From Bifidobacterium ruminantium DSM 6489 (GTDB lineage: Bacteria; Actinomycetota; Actinomycetes; Actinomycetales; Bifidobacteriaceae): a DNA stretch of 41,734 bases. A program made the translations under genes and the position numbers. The stretch is from positions 1 through 41,734 of the forward strand of contig NZ_JDTK01000019.1 of the NCBI RefSeq assembly GCF_000770925.1. The letters run 5' to 3'. Below are positions 17,952 to 26,681 of the stretch, one piece after another. The stretch's first letter is position 1. Every line of letters starts with the position of its first letter. Below the pieces are notes generated by a model. The model saw only the letters and a program-made list of their open reading frames with translations, was not told where the DNA came from and made no database searches.

Positions 17952-18677
17952 TTACCGCAGTGTGGCGGCGTGGGTGTTGCAACGGGCGGCGAAGCCTGAG
18001 AACACCTGGTCGGCGAGGGGCTGCAGGCGCGGGTTGCATTCGGCGAAATCCTCGCGCAGTTTGGATTTTGACCCGCCGGCGGCCTTCAGATCCTTGACCA
18101 TGCTGGGCTCGTCCAGCCATTCCTCCAGCAGGGTGGGTGTGACTTCGAGATGGAACTGCAGTCCAAGCGCTGAACCGAAGCGGAACGCCTGGTTTTTGGT
18201 GGCGGCGGATCGTGCGAGCGGCTGCGCGCCTTCGGGCAGCGAGACCACGTCGTTATGCCAGTGCAGCACGTTGATGGTTTTGTCCCACATGGAGAAGTAG
18301 TCGTGCTTGTCGATGCGTTTGATGGGAGCGAATCCGATCTCCGGCTCCTTGCCGGATTTGAGCTTCGCTCCAAGTGCCGTGGCGATGATCTGATGGCCCA
18401 GACACACTCCCAGCACCGGCTTGTTTACTGCGATGGCGGCGCGCGCCAGCTTAGCTTCGGCCTTCAGTCCCGGGTATTCGTCGAAATCCAGCGCGCCCAT
18501 CGGTCCGCCCATGATCACCACGCCGGCGACCTCGTTGAAATTCGGCAGTTCCGGTTTCTTCGTCTTGGCTACATTCACCACCTGGTATGGCAGCTCCATG
18601 TCATCCAGACTGTCGAGGATGCGCCCCGGCTTCTCCCACGGAACATGTTGCAAAATCAACACTTTCGGCTTAGTCAT
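17952..18677 (-). CDS. Class I glutamine amidotransferase (GMP-synthase-like domain)
   Basis: A stand-alone GATase1 domain of 241 residues. The catalytic triad is visible: Cys in GVCLGHQII, and His/Glu in FHLEVT, with HWHNDVVSLP preceding. Relatives are annotated as GMP-synthase-like or gamma-glutamyl-type amidotransferases and the true substrate is unknown. The start at 18677 (MTKPKVLILQHVPWE) matches the family; the site upstream is weak (AGGGA very close to the ATG). It is divergent from cysS over 100 bases and lies upstream of the two purine deaminases on the same strand, which suggests but does not prove a link to purine metabolism. Confidence 0.82.
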   Translation of the reverse strand: MTKPKVLILQHVPWEKPGRILDSLDDMELPYQVVNVAKTKKPELPNFNEVAGVVIMGGPMGALDFDEYPGLKAEAKLARAAIAVNKPVLGVCLGHQIIATALGAKLKSGKEPEIGFAPIKRIDKHDYFSMWDKTINVLHWHNDVVSLPEGAQPLARSAATKNQAFRFGSALGLQFHLEVTPTLLEEWLDEPSMVKDLKAAGGSKSKLREDFAECNPRLQPLADQVFSGFAARCNTHAATLR

Positions 18678-18764
18678 AATCCCTATTGTGGCACGACCTA
18701 CGTAAACTGCATACGTTTGCCGCGCGGCCGCGGGGCGCACGCCCGCCTTGTCTGGTTTCATGCC

Positions 18765-18770
18765 TACTCT
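18765..18770 (+). promoter_or_regulatory. Possible -10 box for a leaderless cysS transcript
   Basis: TACTCT ends seven bases before the ATG at 18778 and no good Shine-Dalgarno is present. Confidence 0.3.
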
Positions 18771-18777
18771 AGAGACC

Positions 18778-20424
18778 ATGGCAAACACTCAGGAACCGCA
18801 GGATTTCAACGCTTCCGTCATGCCGAGCACGCTTGTCTCGGCGCAAGTGGCCAAGGCCGCCGCAGGACTGAAGCTGTACGATACGGCCTCGCACGCCGTA
18901 AGCACGTTCACCCCGATCAAACCAGGCGAAGTGGGCATGTACGTCTGCGGCGCGACGGTGCAGTCCTCGCCGCACATCGGCCATATCCGCGCCGCCGTGG
19001 CGTTCGACATCGTGCGCCGCTGGTTCCTCAAGCTCGGCTATCAGGTCACCTTCGTGCGCAATGTGACCGATATCGATGACAAGATTCTTGACAAGGCCGC
19101 CGCCACAGGCCAGCAGTGGTGGGCTCGCGCATACTACTACGAACGCGAGTTCAGCCAGGCCTACGCCGACTTGGGCGTGCTGCCGCCCACCGTCGAGCCG
19201 CGTGCCACCGGCCATATGAGCGACATGATCGACATGATCCAACGCATCATCGATAACGGCCACGCCTACGTGGTGCGCGACGAGAACGGCGAGCCGACCG
19301 GCAACGTGTACTTCGATGTGGCTTCCTGGCCGCATTACGGCGAGCTGACGCACCAGAAGCAGACCGCCGTCGAGGACGAGGCCTCCAAGGTGACCGACGC
19401 GATGGGCCCGTCCGTCGACAACACGGGCGACGACAAATACAATCCCGTCGATCCGGCCGACGCTTTCCCCGACAAGCATGATCCGCGCGATTTCGCGCTG
19501 TGGAAGGCACCGAAGGATTCCGATCCGCTCGACGCGCGTTGGAATACCCCGTTCGGCACCGGCCGTCCGGGCTGGCATATCGAATGCTCCGCGATGAGCC
19601 ACCGTTATCTGAAGGACGGTTTCGACATCCACGGCGGCGGGCTCGATCTGCGATTCCCCCACCACGAGAACGAAATGGCCCAGACCCGTGCCGCCGGCTA
19701 CGATTCCGCTGCGCGTTGGATGCATTCGGCATGGGTGACCGCCAAGGGCGAGAAGATGTCGAAGTCGCTGGGCAACGGCCTGTCCGTGCCGGCTGTGCTG
19801 GCGAACAATTCCGCTTGGGTGGTGCGCTACGCGCTGGGTGGTGTGCAGTACCGCTCGATGCTGGAATGGTCCGACCAGACGCTTGCCGAGGCGCAGTCCG
19901 CCTACGAGCGCGTCTCGAACTTCATCGAACGTGCGGGTATCGCCATCGGCGAACAGCCCAGCCGTGCCGAAGTTATTTCCATTTCCGCCGACGCACTGCC
20001 GACCGACTTCGTTTCCGCGATGAACGACGACATCAACGTGTCCGGCGCTACCGCCGCGATCTTCACCGCCATCCGTTCCGGCAACACGCTGCTGTCGAAG
20101 CTGGCTGATCGCGCCGATTCCGACGCGGCCAAGGCCGAGGTGCGCGAGGTGCTGCTCAGCGTGCGTGCAATGCTCGATACGCTGGGCCTGGACCCGCTGG
20201 CGGAACCATGGGTGAATGGCGGTGCGGCAGGCGGCGCTGCAGGCGAGGGGGAATCGGCCGAGCACGATGCGCTCGACGCGCTGATCTCCGAGCAACTTAC
20301 GGCTCGCGCCGAAGCCCGCAAAGCCAAGGACTTCGCCAAGGCCGACGCGATCCGCGACGCGCTGAACGCGGCCGGCATCGCCATCGAGGACGGCCCCCAG
20401 GGCTCCACCTGGTCGCTGAAGTAA
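18778..20424 (+). CDS. cysS: Cysteinyl-tRNA synthetase
   Basis: Class I aminoacyl-tRNA synthetase charging tRNA-Cys. The 548-residue protein has the zinc-ligand cysteine in YVCGATVQ, the HIGH motif in [18 protein letters not shown] with the next zinc ligand, FPHHENE, and the KMSKS loop [10 protein letters not shown]. It is about 85 residues longer than E. coli CysS; extra sequence includes an acidic insert (about 205-240, between YGELTHQ and DPRDFALWK) and a Gly/Ala-rich stretch near the C terminus. The start [10 protein letters not shown] at 18778 is chosen because the upstream extension has no support. A 64-bp perfect palindrome follows 18 bases after the stop. Confidence 0.96.
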   Translation: MANTQEPQDFNASVMPSTLVSAQVAKAAAGLKLYDTASHAVSTFTPIKPGEVGMYVCGATVQSSPHIGHIRAAVAFDIVRRWFLKLGYQVTFVRNVTDIDDKILDKAAATGQQWWARAYYYEREFSQAYADLGVLPPTVEPRATGHMSDMIDMIQRIIDNGHAYVVRDENGEPTGNVYFDVASWPHYGELTHQKQTAVEDEASKVTDAMGPSVDNTGDDKYNPVDPADAFPDKHDPRDFALWKAPKDSDPLDARWNTPFGTGRPGWHIECSAMSHRYLKDGFDIHGGGLDLRFPHHENEMAQTRAAGYDSAARWMHSAWVTAKGEKMSKSLGNGLSVPAVLANNSAWVVRYALGGVQYRSMLEWSDQTLAEAQSAYERVSNFIERAGIAIGEQPSRAEVISISADALPTDFVSAMNDDINVSGATAAIFTAIRSGNTLLSKLADRADSDAAKAEVREVLLSVRAMLDTLGLDPLAEPWVNGGAAGGAAGEGESAEHDALDALISEQLTARAEARKAKDFAKADAIRDALNAAGIAIEDGPQGSTWSLK

Positions 20425-20442
20425 GCAGCCCCTCGCATTTGC

Positions 20443-20506
20443 ACGGAATGGGTGCTGATTTGGACGAAATCCAGCTGGATTTCGTCCAAATCAGCACCCA
20501 TTCCGT
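20443..20506. terminator. 64-bp perfect palindrome after cysS
   Basis: Bases 20443-20474 and 20475-20506 are exact reverse complements: 32-bp arms with no spacer, centred on CCAGCTGG. It starts 18 bases after the cysS stop and ends about 90 bases before ffh, followed by CGTTTTCGT. Most likely it ends cysS transcription, but the length and perfection are unusual for a terminator. Confidence 0.75.
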
Positions 20507-20596
20507 CGTTTTCGTCCGAATCGACCGCACAGTGCCAACGGATGGGGCGTGCCACGCCCCGATATTTCCCGCGCGACGGCTAGACTTGGGAACATT

Positions 20597-22243
20597 ATGG
20601 CAGCATTTAGTTCTTTGACAGATAGGCTCTCGAATGCCTTCAAGCATCTGAAGAGCAAGGGCAAGCTTTCCGAGGCTGATATCGACGGCACCATCCGCGA
20701 AATCCGCCGCGCGCTGCTCGACGCCGATGTGGCGCTCGACGTGGTGCGTTCCTTCACCGGCCGCATTCGCGAGCGCGCGCTCGGCACCGAGGTTTCCGAA
20801 GCGCTCAATCCGGCCCAGCAAGTGGTGAAGATCGTCAACGAGGAGCTCACCGCGGTGCTCGGCGCGGGCGTGGACCGCCCGTTGAACTTCGCGAAGAATC
20901 CGCCGACGATCATCATGCTCGCGGGTCTTCAGGGCGCCGGCAAGACCACGTTGGCCGGCAAGTTGGGCTACTGGCTGAAGGATTCCGGCCACACCCCACT
21001 GTTGGTCGCGGCCGATTTGCAGCGTCCGAACGCGGTGACGCAGCTGCAAGTGGTCGGCGAGCGTGCCGGCGTTCCGGTGTATGCACCGGAGAAGGGCGTG
21101 CAGTCCGACGGCGGCGAAGCGGTCGTCTCCCCCGGCCAGACCACCGGCGATCCGGTGAAGGTCGCCCGTGACGCGGTCGAGCTTGCCAAGCAGAAGCTGT
21201 ATGACACGGTGATCATCGATACCGCCGGTCGTCTCGGCGTCGACGAGGAGCTGATGAAGCAGGCCCGCGATATCCGCGACGCCGTGCAGCCGAACGAGAT
21301 TCTGTTCGTCATCGACGCCATGATCGGTCAGGATGCCGTGCAGACCGCCAAGGCCTTCGATGAGGGTGTTGATTTCACCGGCGTTGTGCTGTCCAAGTTG
21401 GATGGTGACGCCCGCGGCGGCGCCGCGCTGTCCGTGGCCTCCGTCACCGGCAAGCCGATCCTGTTCGCCTCCACCGGCGAAGGATTGAAGGATTTCGAGA
21501 TCTTCCATCCGGACCGTATGGCCTCCCGTATCCTCGACATGGGCGACATCCTCACCCTTATCGAGCAGGCGCAGAAGCAGTTCGACGAGGAGGAGGCCCG
21601 CAAGGCTGCCGTCAAGATTTCCGACGGCTCCTTCGGTCTTGACGATTTCCTCGACCAGCTCCAGCAGGTGCGCAAGCTTGGCCCGATGAAGAACCTGCTC
21701 GGCATGATTCCGGGCATGGCGGCCCACCGCAAGGAACTTGAGCAGTTCGATGAGAAGGAAATCGACCGCACGGAGGCCATCATCCGTTCGATGACTCCAG
21801 CCGAACGGCGTGATCCGAGCATCATCGATGGTTCCCGCCGCGCGCGTATCGCCTACGGTTCCGGCGTCACCGTCTCGCAGGTCAATGGATTGCTGCAGCG
21901 TTTCGAGCAGGCCGCGAAGATGATGCGGCGCATGAGCAACAAGGCCGGTGCCGGCATCCCCGGCTTCGGCGGTCCGGCCATGGGCGGCGGCAAAGGCAAG
22001 GGCAAAGGCAAGAAGAACAAGAAGAAGGGCGGCAAGTCCGGCAACCCGATGAAGCGCGAGGCCGAGGAGAAAGCATTGCGCGACAAGCTCGCCGGCAAGA
22101 ATTCCGGTGGCTCTTCCAGCGGTTCCGCGTTCGCCAAGAAGCCGCAGAATCCGGCGCTTCCCGCCGGTCTGCAGGATATGATGGGCGATTCCGGCGAGCT
22201 GCCGCCGAACTTCGGTGGCGGACTGTCGGGTCTGCTGCACTGA
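20597..22243 (+). CDS. ffh: Signal recognition particle GTPase Ffh (SRP54)
   Basis: Binds signal sequences of nascent membrane proteins and SRP RNA and delivers them to FtsY. The 548-residue protein has the N domain, the G domain with GLQGAGKTTLAGKL (P-loop), DTAGRLGVDEELM, LSKLDGDARGG and FASTGEGLKDF, and an M domain with the RNA-binding SRRARIAYGSG segment and Met-rich helices (AAKMMRRM). The C terminus is extended by a Gly/Lys-rich stretch (GGGKGKGKGKKNKKKGG) typical of actinobacterial Ffh. The ATG at 20597 matches the family start MAAFSSLTDRL; the frame is open 16 codons upstream without support. Confidence 0.96.
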   Translation: MAAFSSLTDRLSNAFKHLKSKGKLSEADIDGTIREIRRALLDADVALDVVRSFTGRIRERALGTEVSEALNPAQQVVKIVNEELTAVLGAGVDRPLNFAKNPPTIIMLAGLQGAGKTTLAGKLGYWLKDSGHTPLLVAADLQRPNAVTQLQVVGERAGVPVYAPEKGVQSDGGEAVVSPGQTTGDPVKVARDAVELAKQKLYDTVIIDTAGRLGVDEELMKQARDIRDAVQPNEILFVIDAMIGQDAVQTAKAFDEGVDFTGVVLSKLDGDARGGAALSVASVTGKPILFASTGEGLKDFEIFHPDRMASRILDMGDILTLIEQAQKQFDEEEARKAAVKISDGSFGLDDFLDQLQQVRKLGPMKNLLGMIPGMAAHRKELEQFDEKEIDRTEAIIRSMTPAERRDPSIIDGSRRARIAYGSGVTVSQVNGLLQRFEQAAKMMRRMSNKAGAGIPGFGGPAMGGGKGKGKGKKNKKKGGKSGNPMKREAEEKALRDKLAGKNSGGSSSGSAFAKKPQNPALPAGLQDMMGDSGELPPNFGGGLSGLLH

Positions 22244-22275
22244 TGCACTGAGCCACACGTACAGGCGCATACGAG

Positions 22276-22322
22276 AAGAAGCCGTCGATGTCGGAACCAA
22301 CTTCCGGCATCGGCGGCTTCTT
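22276..22322 (+). terminator. Rho-independent terminator after ffh
   Basis: A 20-bp stem pairs 22276-22295 with 22303-22322 (two wobble positions), loop of seven, followed by TTGTTCGT and starting with an A-rich arm. It probably also serves the opposing EEP gene, which ends at 22368. Confidence 0.85.
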
Positions 22323-22367
22323 TTGTTCGTACGACTATTGGTACGACGTTTCGACGCTGTACCAGCG

Positions 22368-23402
22368 TCATTTCAGCGTCAGCGTGGCGGCCAGCGCGAG
22401 ATGGTCGGTGCCGTTGACCGTGAAGGAGCGCACATCGGACGCGTCCAGTCCCGCGGTGAACAGCACATGGTCGAGGATGAGGCGCGGCCACGGAATCCAC
22501 GACGGGAATGTGGCGCGGCGGCCCTTCGCCTCGTCGAGCGCGGCGTCCTTGAATCCGGCGGCCAGCAGTCCGCGGAAGCTCGGATGGTCGGTGCCGGAGT
22601 TGAGGTCGCCCAATATCACGGTGATATCGCCCTTCTTCTGCGATGTGGCCAGCTCGCCCAGGCCGATGATGCCGGCCGACCAATCGCGGCAGCCGCGCAT
22701 CGGCGACTTCGGATGCGCGGAGACGAACGTGATGCCGCGCATCGAATCGATCGGGAAGCATACGCCCGGCACGTCGGCGGCGGGGATCTCCACGGTGACC
22801 GGCGAGGTGTCGCTCGGTTCCACGCGAATCCAGACACCGTTGAATCCGCCATTGTCCGTGTCCTTGTTCTCGCCCAGCTGGCGGTACGGCAGCAGGTCGG
22901 ACAGGCCGGCCTCGTCCAGAGCCGCGACCAGATCGTCCGTCAATTCCTGCAATGCAAGCACGGCGATGTCGCGTTCCTTGACGGCGCTGACGATCGCGGC
23001 CGCGTTGGCGCGGCCGAATCGGCAGTTGAGCGTCATCACGCGGAAACGGCCGTGTTTCGCGGCTTCCGCGGCGGTCGACACGTGTGTTTCACGGGATGTT
23101 CCACGCTTTTCGGCGAGTTTGTCGGCCACCATCTGCGCCGTATTGATGGACGTGAGATTGTTGTTCCAATACGCGATTTTGCGCAGCAGGGAAGCGATGC
23201 ATGCGATGGACGCGACGACGGCAAGCGCGGTGTCATGCGTCGCGATACCGGCGACGGCGATCGCCAGCGTGGGAATCCACAGCAGCGGCGCCAACGCGAT
23301 CAGATACGGCAACGGCAGATGGCCGTCCCAGCCGACCGGCATTTCGCTCAACGCAATCCACACAACGCATACCAGCAACACGATCCACAGCGCAATAGCC
23401 AT
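22368..23402 (-). CDS. Membrane-anchored endonuclease/exonuclease/phosphatase-fold protein
   Basis: A 344-residue protein with two or three N-terminal hydrophobic segments (about residues 1-20, 32-55 and 58-75) followed by an EEP catalytic domain. Visible EEP motifs are [16 protein letters not shown] with the metal-binding Glu, [19 protein letters not shown] with the Asp/Asn pair, and the closing [11 protein letters not shown] with the catalytic Asp-His. The EEP fold covers DNases, phospholipases and phosphatases, so the substrate is not predictable; the anchor suggests work at the membrane. The ATG at 23402 has AAGGGGG five bases upstream, preferred over an upstream in-frame start at 23435. 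Confidence 0.82.
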   Translation of the reverse strand: MAIALWIVLLVCVVWIALSEMPVGWDGHLPLPYLIALAPLLWIPTLAIAVAGIATHDTALAVVASIACIASLLRKIAYWNNNLTSINTAQMVADKLAEKRGTSRETHVSTAAEAAKHGRFRVMTLNCRFGRANAAAIVSAVKERDIAVLALQELTDDLVAALDEAGLSDLLPYRQLGENKDTDNGGFNGVWIRVEPSDTSPVTVEIPAADVPGVCFPIDSMRGITFVSAHPKSPMRGCRDWSAGIIGLGELATSQKKGDITVILGDLNSGTDHPSFRGLLAAGFKDAALDEAKGRRATFPSWIPWPRLILDHVLFTAGLDASDVRSFTVNGTDHLALAATLTLK

Positions 23403-23598
23403 GCAAACCCCCTTGGCGCGGCCGTAAGCAGCCACGCGGAAACATCGCCAACAATCGCCCTAGCATAGTGGCTTCGTCCGATGCCGACACATCGAGCGCC
23501 CAAACCCGCCCAAACACCTCACGAATGCCCAACGACTCCAAAAACCTTGGAACCATGCCAAGCGCGACCGCAGCCGCGACGCGTCCATACCCCACGGT

Positions 23599-23604
23599 TA
23601 TAAT
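23599..23604 (+). promoter_or_regulatory. -10 box of the rpsP promoter
   Basis: A perfect TATAAT, 124 bases before the rpsP start, in the divergent 326-base gap 23403-23728. The -35 region is not conserved. The rest of the gap shows no other recognisable element. Confidence 0.45.
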
Positions 23605-23728
23605 TAGCCAGTTATTCGCGCGCGCGAGGCCCTCTACCAATCGCGTGACGCGAGGAACACGTGGGTTTCGGATTCCGTGCCCCACACAGAACACGAAACA
23701 CACACCCCTAGTTACAAGGAGAGCCATT

Positions 23729-24178
23729 TTGGCAACCAAGATTCGTCTGAAGCGCATGGGTAAGAAGTTCTACGCGTTCTACCGCGTGGTGATCATGGAT
23801 TCCCGTACCAAGCGCGATGGCCGCGCCATCGAGGAGATCGGTACCTACAACCCGAACACCCAGCCTTCGACCATCAACATCAACTCTGAGCGCGCTCAGT
23901 ACTGGCTCGGCGTTGGCGCTCAGCCGACCGAGCAGGTGCTGAACCTGCTGAAGATCACCGGCGACTGGCAGAAGTTCAAGGGTCTCGACGGTGCCGAAGG
24001 CACCCTGAAGACCGTTGAAGCTGGCCCGGATGCCGCCGCTCGCGTCGAGGCCGTCGAAGCCCAGGCCCAGAAGCTGAAGGCCGCCAAGTCCGAAGCTGAC
24101 GCCAAGGCCAAGGCCGAGGCCGAAGCCGCCGCCACCGAGGAAGCTCCGGCTGAAGAGCCGGCTGCGGAAGCCGAGTGA
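23729..24178 (+). CDS. rpsP: 30S ribosomal protein S16
   Basis: Small-subunit structural protein. The 149-residue product reads [20 protein letters not shown], matching the S16 N terminus, followed by [18 protein letters not shown]. There is no ATG at the family start; translation must begin at the TTG at 23729, which has AAGGAG seven bases upstream. The C-terminal third is an Ala/Glu/Lys-rich tail (about residues 95-149) seen in actinobacterial S16. The stop overlaps a GTG of the next gene (GTGA), so khpA is translationally coupled. Confidence 0.95.
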   Translation: MATKIRLKRMGKKFYAFYRVVIMDSRTKRDGRAIEEIGTYNPNTQPSTININSERAQYWLGVGAQPTEQVLNLLKITGDWQKFKGLDGAEGTLKTVEAGPDAAARVEAVEAQAQKLKAAKSEADAKAKAEAEAAATEEAPAEEPAAEAE

Positions 24179-24180
24179 CC

Positions 24181-24414
24181 ATGCTCGCCCAGGCTGTGGA
24201 ACATCTGATCAAGAACATCGTCGATTTTCCCGATGATGTCTCGGTGAAGTCCCATGAGAATCCGCGCGGCGAGCTTATTCGCGTGCGTGTGAATCCCGAG
24301 GACATCGGCCGCGTCATCGGACGCAGCGGACGCACGGCAAATGCGATTCGCACCGTGGTGCAGGCACTGTCCGACCACAAGGTGCGCGTCGACATCATGG
24401 ACGTGCGCAGGTGA
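24181..24414 (+). CDS. khpA: KH-domain RNA-binding protein KhpA
   Basis: A 77-residue single KH domain with the GxxG loop in VIGRSGRTANAIRTVV. KhpA proteins bind RNA broadly and, with KhpB, influence cell division and length in Gram-positive bacteria. The family start MLAQAVEHL favours the ATG at 24181; a GTG at 24175 overlapping the rpsP stop is an alternative. The order rpsP - khpA - rimM - trmD is conserved in actinobacteria and firmicutes. It ends nine bases before rimM. Confidence 0.93.
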   Translation: MLAQAVEHLIKNIVDFPDDVSVKSHENPRGELIRVRVNPEDIGRVIGRSGRTANAIRTVVQALSDHKVRVDIMDVRR

Positions 24415-24423
24415 GATCCTAGC

Positions 24424-25023
24424 GTGGTGCGTGATATGCATTCCGACGACCCTCAACAGCTTGAGCTGCTGAGGGTCTGTCGTATCGGGCGTGCGCAGGG
24501 GCTCAAGGGCGAGGTCACCGTGCAGATCTTTACGGACGAACCGGAATACCGGTTCGCTCCCGGTGCTGTGTTGTATACGAAGGACGGCGAGGAAGAGTAC
24601 GTGGTGGAAAGCTCCCGTACCTTCAAGAACCGTTGGATCATCAAATTCGAGGGCATCGACGACCGCGATGCGTCCGAAGCCGCCAATGGCGTGGTGCTGT
24701 ATGGCGAGGCGGACGATCCGGAGGAGATGCTTGAAGCGGACGAGTGGTATCCGAAGGACCTGATTGGTCTTGAGGCGCGCCTTGCCGAAGGCAATACGCT
24801 GGGACTTGAGCCCGGCACCGTGGTCGGCAAGGTGGTGGATGTGATCGAAGTGGCCCAGTGGCTGCTCAAGATCCGTCTGGCCAATCCCGTCAAGGACGCC
24901 GATGGCGTGGTGGTCGAGAACAGCGCGCTCGTGCCGTTCGTGGACGAGCTTGTGCCGGACATCGACCTCGAGGGCGGATATCTGACCCTCGATCCGCCGG
25001 GCGGGCTCATTCCGGGGCTCTGA
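24424..25023 (+). CDS. rimM: 16S rRNA processing protein RimM
   Basis: Assembly factor that binds S19 and helps mature the 3' domain of 16S rRNA. The 199-residue protein has the N-terminal beta-barrel with [17 protein letters not shown], and a PRC-barrel domain opening at [15 protein letters not shown] and ending with [10 protein letters not shown]. The start could be GTG at 24424 or ATG at 24436; neither has a strong site, and GTG at 24424 follows AGGTGAGATCC. A terminator-like hairpin follows 14 bases after the stop, so trmD is probably partly uncoupled. Confidence 0.94.
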   Translation: MVRDMHSDDPQQLELLRVCRIGRAQGLKGEVTVQIFTDEPEYRFAPGAVLYTKDGEEEYVVESSRTFKNRWIIKFEGIDDRDASEAANGVVLYGEADDPEEMLEADEWYPKDLIGLEARLAEGNTLGLEPGTVVGKVVDVIEVAQWLLKIRLANPVKDADGVVVENSALVPFVDELVPDIDLEGGYLTLDPPGGLIPGL

Positions 25024-25037
25024 CCCCGCTGATTCCC

Positions 25038-25066
25038 AAAGGCGCTGGCTTCATGCCGGCGCCTTT
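25038..25066 (+). terminator. Terminator between rimM and trmD
   Basis: AAAGGCGCTGGC (25038-25049) pairs with GCCGGCGCCTTT (25055-25066) with one wobble and a five-base loop, followed by TTCAC. A possible -10 box (TATTGT, 25110-25115) for trmD lies eight bases before its ATG. Confidence 0.75.
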
Positions 25067-25123
25067 TCACATATGGGCGCCCACAAAACCCTCTTGGCAG
25101 GCATGCCGGTATTGTGGAACATT

Positions 25124-26029
25124 ATGAAGATCGATATCGTGTCCGTGTTCCCGGAATATTTCGAAGTGCTGAACCTGAGTCTGCTCGGCAAGGCGCAGGA
25201 GAAAGGCCTCGTCGAAGTCACCGCGCACAATCTGCGCGACTGGACGCACGATGTGCACCATTCCGTCGACGACACCCCCGTCGGCGGCGGAGCGGGCATG
25301 GTGATGAAACCCGAGGTGTGGGGCGAGTGCCTTGACGAGCTGTTGCATCTCGAACCGACCACGATCGCATCCGATGCCAATGAGGACGATGACGCAGCTC
25401 TGTCTTCCGAAACCCAGGCTCCTGCGGAATCCGCGGATGGCACGGCGGGCGAAGCCGACGATCCGAAAACCACCGTCCCCGGCCCGGTGCTGATCTTCCC
25501 GAACCCGTCCGCTCCCCTGTTCACACAGCAGGACGCGACGGAGCTGAGCCACGCCGACCATCTGCTGTTCGGCTGCGGACGATACGAGGGCTACGATGCC
25601 CGCATTCCGCGGTATTACCGCGCGCAGGGCGTCGACGTACGCGAATATTCGATCGGCGATTACGTGCTTAACGGCGGCGAAGTAGCCGTGTCCGTCATGC
25701 TGGAGGCCATCACCCGTCTGCTGCCGGGATTCATGGGCAATGCCGCGTCGATCGTGGAGGAATCCTACACGGGCGAGAACGCGCTGCTGGAGCACCGTCA
25801 GTATACGAAGCCGGCCGATTGGCGCGGCATCAAGGTTCCGGACGTGCTGCTGTCCGGCAACCATGCGAAGGTCGACCGTTTCCGCCGCGACGAGGCGCTG
25901 GCCAAAACCGACGAGCTGCGTCCGGATCTTATCGAGACGCTCGATTGCACGAAGCTCGACAAGGCCGATCGCAAGACGCTTATGGCCTTGGGATGGGAGG
26001 TGTCCGGCGAGCATCCGCGTCGGCGCTGA
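25124..26029 (+). CDS. trmD: tRNA (guanine-N1)-methyltransferase TrmD
   Basis: Methylates G37 next to the anticodon using S-adenosylmethionine; the site is a trefoil knot. The 301-residue protein begins [13 protein letters not shown] and holds [21 protein letters not shown] and [12 protein letters not shown], which form the knot. It is about 50 residues longer than usual because of an acidic, low-complexity insert (about 79-119, many Asp/Glu/Ala) between the first helix bundle and the knot strand [10 protein letters not shown]. The ATG at 25124 fits the family start; the frame is open 17 codons upstream without support. Confidence 0.95.
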   Translation: MKIDIVSVFPEYFEVLNLSLLGKAQEKGLVEVTAHNLRDWTHDVHHSVDDTPVGGGAGMVMKPEVWGECLDELLHLEPTTIASDANEDDDAALSSETQAPAESADGTAGEADDPKTTVPGPVLIFPNPSAPLFTQQDATELSHADHLLFGCGRYEGYDARIPRYYRAQGVDVREYSIGDYVLNGGEVAVSVMLEAITRLLPGFMGNAASIVEESYTGENALLEHRQYTKPADWRGIKVPDVLLSGNHAKVDRFRRDEALAKTDELRPDLIETLDCTKLDKADRKTLMALGWEVSGEHPRRR

Positions 26030-26032
26030 CCG

Positions 26033-26062
26033 CAAGACGCGGGGCCGTTAGCGCCCGTCTTG
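26033..26062. terminator. Possible terminator between trmD and rsmD
   Basis: CAAGACG (26033-26039) pairs with CGTCTTG (26056-26062) between the two convergent genes, with a GC-rich imperfect inner stem. No U run. Confidence 0.4.
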
Positions 26063-26088
26063 GCATATTCCGAGACTCTTTAGCCTTA

Positions 26089-26670
26089 TCAGGTATGAGC
26101 GGGCTCGATGTAGTAGACGGCGGTTTCGCCGTAATCGCGGCGATTGGAGATGGCCCAGCCTTCCGGGGCGGTCGGCTCGGCGGAACGCGTGGAACGTTCT
26201 AGCATGATCACCGTGTCATCGCCGGTCAGCTCGCGGGCCGCCAGATCGGCCAGCAGCTGGTTGCACGCCTCGGTTTCGAACGCGTACGGCGGATCGATGA
26301 AGATCACGTCGAACGGCGCCACGGCGGAGGCGGAGGCCGCGTATTTCTCCGCGCGAGCCTTGATCACTCGGGCGCTCATGCCCGGTTCCCATGCACGGTT
26401 GCGCTTCAACGCCGTCAACGTCTGTGCGATCAGCGCCGCGGCCGGAGCGGCCGATTCCACCGCAACCAGTTCGCGCGCGCCACGGCTCAACGCCTCGACG
26501 CCCAACGCGCCGGTTCCGGCGAACAGGTCGAGCACGCGCGCGTCGTCCAGCACTCCCCACGAATCGAGGTGCGAGAAGATCGCCTCCTTGGTGCGGTCGG
26601 TGGTGGGCCTGGTGCCCGGCTTCGGCGTGGTCAACGCCATGCCTTTGAATCGTCCTGAAATCACGCGCAT
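26089..26670 (-). CDS. rsmD: 16S rRNA (guanine(966)-N2)-methyltransferase RsmD
   Basis: A 193-residue SAM-dependent N-methyltransferase. It has MRVISGRFKG, the TRPTTDRTKEAIF segment, the SAM-binding LDLFAGTGALGVEALSRGA and the catalytic IDPPY motif, all as in RsmD. It starts 11 bases after the recG stop on the same strand, so the two are probably one transcript. TAGGCT eight bases before the ATG is mostly the recG stop codon and is not taken as a promoter. Confidence 0.93.
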   Translation of the reverse strand: MRVISGRFKGMALTTPKPGTRPTTDRTKEAIFSHLDSWGVLDDARVLDLFAGTGALGVEALSRGARELVAVESAAPAAALIAQTLTALKRNRAWEPGMSARVIKARAEKYAASASAVAPFDVIFIDPPYAFETEACNQLLADLAARELTGDDTVIMLERSTRSAEPTAPEGWAISNRRDYGETAVYYIEPAHT

Positions 26671-26681
26671 ATCGTCACAGC

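Noticed and set aside
18769..22300. Long minus-strand frames over cysS and ffh (18769-20295, 20297-22300)
   Set aside because: Shadows of well-identified genes.
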